Assembly (NCBI GenBank): GCA_002900995.3
Contig: CM035308.1
Span: 4,177,053 to 4,241,052, forward strand
Direction of reading: 5' to 3'
From: Ganoderma boninense
Taxonomy: Eukaryota; Basidiomycota; Agaricomycetes; Polyporales; Polyporaceae
Length of the DNA: 64,000 nt
The notes beneath the pieces are model-generated. The model ran no database searches and had not been told where the DNA came from. It worked only from the letters and a program-made list of their open reading frames with translations. Of this stretch, positions 59,565 through 64,000 are shown piece after piece. Every line of letters begins with the position of its first letter. Position 1 is the first letter of the stretch. The position numbers and the translations under genes are program-made.

Positions 59565-59838
59565 AATCTACCATGTATCTTGTCCTAATGTATGCAAATC
59601 AAATGGTTGTTTACTGTGCACGAATATCTGTCCTCCTGCTCAGTATCGTCTTGGGGCCATACTTATGGTCTTAAGGAACTTAAAACTGCGGCTGCCAGGC
59701 CTGAACGGCCCAACTTAACGACCAAATCAGCCATACTTAAGGCTTACTAGCTTACCATGCTTAACGCCAACTTAAGTGTCTTAACCATGCTTAACGCTCC
59801 CGTTAAGTACCGTTAAGCATTTTCCGGAAGTACTGATG
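59565..59838. repeat. P3 right subterminal repeats
   Basis: Many short direct and inverted copies of CTTAA and GCTTAACG types lie in the last 180 bases. They are shared with the MITE right arm and, inverted, with the P3 left arm at 53281-53375. Confidence 0.75.
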
Positions 59839-60306
59839 CTTTTCAGCGGAATCAAGCCAGTCAGTCCCTAGCACCCCATTTTGCGCCGAAGTGCACTTAA
59901 AACTTCCTGATCTCTTTTCAGCATGTCGAGCCTCTTCTATACAGCACACCAGCACGACAACACCGTCCCGCAATGCATTGTCAAAGTCCTCGATCCCGAC
60001 CGCAAGTTGATCCGTCGTGTTAAAACTCTGTGTAACAAAGCCAAAGCCTCTGGTTTTCAGTCTTGACAGATACTTAATGAGATATATAACTTATCTTGAC
60101 TTGCTGAGCGACGCACGAGCACCGGGTTGAGGATTGTTACAGCCATATCGAGGTCGGAAGGAGCCAGAACTGTTCGTCTCCGAACCATCTCGGTGAGCGT
60201 GACTCGCCCCAAGACCTCATCACGTGCGAAACCGTCACACGAGGTCACAGTAACACCGTGGGCCAGCGCTATGTCCTCCGTTGTCCTGAACGTTCAACGT
60301 TCAACA

Positions 60307-61469
60307 ATGGCCGTCACCTCTGACCCCGCTGCCCCTTCCCCGCCGCCCTCCTCGGAACCTGATGTAGACATGAGCATGATACCCGACTGGCTTCTTACCC
60401 ACCCCGAACTTCACAAGCGAGGACTCGTCGTACATGAACCTTTGCAACCGGTAAGCCCCCCCGTGCCCGATCCCGCATCGCACCAGCCAACAGCCTTCTT
60501 CGGCATAGTTTACAGTATACCAGACTGAATGGCGCTCAGACGGTCCTGTATATGTTGTCAAGGCTATTGACCCCTCCAGACCGGAGGCGGATTTCTACGA
60601 AATGCTCGATCGCTATTCGGACTGCCCGGCCGACCACACAGTGCCACACGAGCTCATTCGGTGCGAGCGTCCCCTGGTGGTGATGCCTTACGTTGTAGGT
60701 GTGGAGTATATCATCACCTACAAAACCAGCTCTATGCTTGCCGCCTTTGATCAAATTCTCGAGGTCCGTACGCCTCCCCCGATTTCGCGCCACAACTTCG
60801 CTGACGCCACACTCATACTAGGGCATCGAGCACCTGCATCGCTTGCGCATCGCCCACAGGGTAAGCACTAGCACTTTGACGTGAGCTGCATATGTTGATG
60901 CATGCTCATGCATTCCGTTGCAGGACATCTTCGCACCCAACATTATGGCCGCAACTGACGAGGACGCTCAGCGCGATGCCCGACTCACCGCAGGACGAGT
61001 GTATCTCATCGATTTTGAGACCTGCCAGCAGTTTGAGCATGGGCCCGGTGTTCAGACGGCAGTTCCGTTACCCAATACTCACCTTGTCCCACCACTGGAT
61101 ATGAAGGTGTTTGATCCATTCTTGTGGGACATGTACTGTCTCGGATGCACACTAGAGGTCTTGGTTCAGGTGCGTTCACCTTCATTCGGAAGACGCAATC
61201 GGGCTCGCTACTGATCCAAGTGCTTCTAGAGGGTGTTTGCGTTTAAGCCAGCTGCGAAGCCCTGGATAGTGGGTCGTTTTGCGAGGTGGTTGAAGGGAAG
61301 CGAGATGGGATGTACGACTGTTTGTCACTGTCGTCCGACGGTCACAAGGGCACGCCAGGTCCTTACAGTCATCCGATGGTTTGTGGGCGTGGCAGAGTTC
61401 GTTACCGCGATAGCTACGTATCCGATGTCGTTTTTCAGAGCTCCCGAGTCTGATCGCTGGTGCGATTGA
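60307..61469 (+). CDS. Kinase-like protein K6, intact
   Basis: Exons 60307-60450, 60509-60763, 60822-60860, 60924-61169 and 61230-61469 total 924 bases, 307 residues. Domain order: a proline-rich start (MAVTSDPAAPSPPPSSEPDV); MSMIPDWLLTHPELHKRG; YVVKAIDPS with the ATP-site Lys near residue 64; VPHELIRCERPLVVMPYVVG (hinge-like); HRLRIAHRDIFAPNIM, an HRD loop with Asp and Asn four residues after it; RVYLIDFETCQQFEHGPG (metal-site Asp, DFE instead of DFG); FDPFLWDMYCLGC (helix F-like); and a Cys-rich C-terminus (GSEMGCTTVCHCRPTVTRAR) followed by a hydrophobic helix. All catalytic residues needed for phosphotransfer appear present. The lobes are short, so substrate class (protein or small molecule) is open. 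S2 lies tail to tail, 198 bases away. Confidence 0.9.
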
Positions 61470-61667
61470 CGCATGTTGTAGTGAATGGCATTCATTCATT
61501 CGTGTCATGACATGTGTATAGTACAGCGCGTGCATACTAGGAGACAGGAGACTACGGTCGGCAAGGACACGATATCCAGTAAGCTTTACTGCGTTGGGCT
61601 TTCGGGCCTGTAACGCGGCATTCTTAGCCCTCGCAGGACGTAGATTAGACCATCAGTACCCACTTGT

Positions 61668-62054
61668 CTATCCGGCCACAGGCTTAGGCTTAGCCTTTAC
61701 GGCAGGGTTCTGAGCCATGAGGGAAGCTTTGTTGGCGATGAGATCCTCCAAGCAGCGCTTGTAGGCAGCCTTATTGGCGTCTTTGTCCTTAGGACGCAGC
61801 ACGAAGACGAGAAGACCTTTCTTGATCGAAGGGTTCAGGAAGATCTCGTAGACGATGTTGGCTGGATCGGCGTTGGATATCGTCCGCTTCCTGACTGTGA
61901 GCTTGGCATCGCCAAATTCGGACTTGAAATCTTCATGTGGTACTGTGGAGGGTGCAAAGTCGAAGAAGTCGTTGTCTATGCCATCGGCAGCAGCGAGCAA
62001 GTGCTGCAGTGCTAGGCGGCGGTCGTCAACAGGAGGGGGTGTAGAATGGGACAT
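61668..62054 (-). CDS. Small conserved protein S2, unknown function
   Basis: Single-exon 128-residue protein beginning MSHSTPPPVDDRRLALQHLL. It shares its whole length with S1: DRRLALQHLLAAADGIDNDF, KLTVRKRTISNADPANIVYE, VFVLRPKDKDANKAAYKR and CLEDLIANKASLMAQ, then a lysine/proline tail (KAKPKPVAG). There is no signal peptide or transmembrane segment. It is convergent with K6 and divergent from K7, whose starts are 677 bases apart. The GTATAAG at 62210-62216 is its likely TATA box. S1 has an equivalent one at a similar distance. I do not recognise the family. The fixed pairing with K genes suggests a joint function. Confidence 0.82.
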   Translation of the reverse strand: MSHSTPPPVDDRRLALQHLLAAADGIDNDFFDFAPSTVPHEDFKSEFGDAKLTVRKRTISNADPANIVYEIFLNPSIKKGLLVFVLRPKDKDANKAAYKRCLEDLIANKASLMAQNPAVKAKPKPVAG

Positions 62055-62731
62055 GGCACTGGAAAGATGGCAAAGAAACTTCAGAATGCAATGACGATGG
62101 CAGCGAAGTCAACATCAAGCGCACCTTGGTAGGGAGGACGTGTCGACTTAGATGGTGCAACTGAGAGGGTTGAGGGGAAACGGGGGGAAAGACGCATACT
62201 GGCCTCTTACTTATACGCACGTACCCATCGGAAATGGATGGAGAGCGAGTCAAGGGTCCATTTAGGTCTAGCGTCTTCGGAGTTCGAGAGCGTGAGGCTT
62301 ATCGAATTCATACACGCAGCAGAAGTTTGAGACGCCGCCCTCATCATCGAAACCAAATATCCCAATGAGACCACAAACAATTATCCATCTTTGAACCTCA
62401 GCTGATTTGCACTATCTATATTTACTCAACGTTCCAAGGCGGCTCATCCGCCACATAGAATGAGGTCAGTACAAAATAGACGCAAGAGCCGATATTTCAA
62501 GCAATATCTGCACACCATTGTACAGACTGTGAGATTTGGTAGACTGGTTCTATGGATCGGAGGTACTGGTCCCTTCAGGCTACTCTACATGCATGTATAC
62601 CGAGTCAACATCCTGCGAGGGTAATTTTAGCGTCGAACAAGAGATGCAGCATTATTACGTACATTCTCGTGTATTTGAGCGCTTATTGTTATTCGCCGTC
62701 GCCCGAGCGGTTCTGTTCAACTTCAACGACG
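62055..62731. promoter_or_regulatory. Divergent promoter region of S2 and K7
   Basis: 677 bases between start codons, AT-richer than the flanking genes. No other gene is seen. Confidence 0.5.
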
Positions 62732-63901
62732 ATGACCACCACCACGGACCCCACCGTCCCTTCCACGCCCCCATCTCCAGAACCCTTCATAAGCATGGCG
62801 ACAATACCCAATTGGCTCGTCACCCATCCTGAACTTCGCAAGCGCGGAATCACGCTAGAGCGGCCATTGCAGCCAGTAAGCACTCCTGCACCCATATATT
62901 CACAATGCTGACGCCCGGCCTCTGTAGTTCACAGTATATGCAACCGACTGCGATGCTGACAGGCCTTCGCGTGTTGTCAAGGCCATCAATCCCTCCAGGC
63001 AGGAGATACCGATGTACGACCTCTTCGACCAGCTCCCGGGCTCTCCGATCAATCGCCACACGATCCCCCACGAAATCGTTCGCTGCGAGCGTCCGTTGTT
63101 GATCATGCCCTATGCGAGCCCAGTATCGAAGATCTTCAAACGCACAACGAGTTCTATCCTTGCTGCATTTGACCAGATTCTCGAGGTCTGCGGTGCTCGC
63201 TCTGTCCCCCGCCACGCTCCCGCTGACTCCACAACTCCAGGGTGTCGAGCACCTGCACCGCTTGCATATCGCACATGGGGTAAGTTCGTTTCGGTCCCTC
63301 TCATATCCTCCATCTTATCAATACATGCCTTCTTAGGATATCTTCGAATCAAATGTCGTTGCTGCAACAGAAGCCGACGCCAAACGCCATCCACAGCTAA
63401 CAGCGGGGCGAGTGTATCTCATCGATTTCGAGTCCTGCCAGCAGTTCGAGCACGGCCCTGGCGTGCAAACAGCCGTTCCGTTGCCGAATACTCACGTGAG
63501 ACCGCCGCTGGGTATGAAGAATCTCGATCCGTTCTCCTGGGACGTCTTTTGTCTCGGAAGAACGCTCGAATACATGGTTCAGGTATGCTTCACTTGGAAG
63601 GCGCATCACAAGTTGCTGTACGTATTGATGTGGTTTTCTTTTCTTCCATACACAGAGCAAGTTTTTCAACAGGTCTAATAAGAAGTCGCCGTGGATATTG
63701 CGTCTCTGCGTCAGATGGCTGAAGGGAAACGAGCGCGGGTGTACATCCGTGTGTCGCTGCCGTCCGACGGTCACCCGGGCACGCCAAGTGCTGACTGTTG
63801 TCCGATGGTTTGCAGACGTCGGAGAGTTCTTCGCCGCAATAGTTACGTACCCGATAACGCTTTTCAAACCTTCCAATGGGCAGCCGGCCCGCTGCTCATG
63901 A
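62732..63901 (+). CDS. Kinase-like protein K7, intact
   Basis: Exons 62732-62875, 62928-63185, 63241-63279, 63337-63582 and 63656-63901 total 933 bases, 310 residues, with the same intron positions as K6. Motifs: IPNWLVTHPELRKRGITLER; RVVKAINPS (ATP-site Lys); IPHEIVRCERPLLIMPYA; HRLHIAHG joined to DIFESNVVAA; RVYLIDFESCQQFEHGPG; LDPFSWDVFCLGRTLEYMV; and CVRWLKGNERGCTSVCRCRP with a C-terminal hydrophobic segment. The loop is HGD, as in aminoglycoside-phosphotransferase-like kinases, where K6 has HRD. The Gly/Arg codon is the last codon of the 39-base exon 3. Asp, Asn and the DFE Asp are kept, so it may be active. It is divergent from S2. Confidence 0.9.
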
Positions 63902-64000
63902 AGGAGGAGACCCATCTCCGACATTCATGGCCAATTCGCCACACTTCCCGACCGCTAGCTCTGGCGTGTGCCGTCTGGGCGACGTTCTGTGCGCGCAGAA
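63902..64000. other. 3' flank of K7 at window end
   Basis: Too short to judge. By the pattern of the array, a minus-strand S gene might follow outside the window. Confidence 0.3.

Larger units (their letters stand above)
53271..59838 (-). mobile_element. Plavaka-type transposon P3, 6568 bp, apparently intact
   Basis: The ends are CATCAGTACTTTCGGAAAAT (53271) and inverted CATCAGTACTTCCGGAAAAT (right edge 59838), flanked by CT (53269-53270 and 59839-59840). Subterminal regions are dense in CTTAA and TTAACG motifs on both sides. It is inserted at the end of exon 1 of K5. The transposase and a different accessory gene from that of P1 and P2 are divergent, and both read through. Of the three elements it is the best candidate for an active copy. 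Confidence 0.93.
53203..60060 (+). pseudogene. Kinase-like gene K5, N-terminal fragment split by P3
   Basis: 53203-53270 reads MSSLDVPNLLKDHPNLRARK, the K exon-1 signature of the K2 subgroup. After P3 the host sequence resumes at 59841, and the joined codon run ends GIKP at an intron site as in other K genes. A following block near 59930 (FYTAHQHDNTVPQCIVKVLD) matches exon 2 with the ATP-site Lys of IVKVLD. Similarity ends near 60060, so the catalytic half is missing. It is a truncated pseudogene even without P3. Confidence 0.75.

Noticed and set aside
1..64000. tRNA, rRNA or other structured RNA genes
   Set aside because: Reading both strands I saw no sequence with convincing tRNA arms or conserved RNA motifs. 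A covariance-model scan would be needed to exclude them.

Overview
The window is fungal nuclear DNA, most likely from an agaricomycete basidiomycete of the wood-decay type. The evidence is many short GT-AG introns (about 45-70 bases), several micro-exons, secreted GH35 beta-galactosidases, and Plavaka, PIF/Harbinger, hAT and LTR elements side by side. Exon joins below are my own conceptual splicing, checked by reading frame and by comparing paralogues inside the window. I could run no database search, so family names rest on recognised motifs.

Layout. Bases 180-1190 (minus) hold a decayed copy of a small protein-kinase-like family called K here. Bases 3616-13659 hold two full GH35 beta-galactosidase genes, head to head around a 1.6 kb promoter region. 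They are the metabolic part of the window and encode secreted enzymes that release terminal galactose from plant-cell-wall side chains. Bases 14.2-17.2 kb are a degenerate PIF/Harbinger unit (DDE transposase plus Myb/SANT gene, convergent). Bases 17.6-21.2 kb hold a large coiled-coil, transposon-type gene broken by a 2-base slip. Bases 21641-29119 are a complete 7479-bp hAT element with 8-bp target duplication CATCTAAT and a second gene. Bases 29608-30540 are another decayed K copy. Bases 31937-34519 are an LTR retrotransposon with a 100-N gap inside it and a putative solo LTR nested in its right LTR.

From 35.7 kb to the end lies the most striking part: an array of K genes alternating with a second small-protein family (S), swollen by three Plavaka elements (P1, P2, P3; 7.1, 7.5 and 6.6 kb). 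All three sit in K coding sequence or at a K exon edge, with 2-bp target duplications AT, CA and CT and termini starting CATCAG. One K gene is cut twice by P1 and P2, so its exons now span 35755-51572. A 323-bp MITE with P3-type ends lies inside P2. Removing the three elements leaves about 7 kb with the order K-S-K-K-S-K. K6 (60307-61469) and K7 (62732-63901) are intact, and S1 and S2 lie tail to tail with the K gene on their left.

Each Plavaka element carries a zinc-finger transposase and a divergent accessory gene. P1 and P2 share one accessory family and P3 has another. P1 and P2 transposases are broken, while P3 reads through completely. The K/S array, and the repeated insertion of transposons into it, is the best candidate for an undescribed system.
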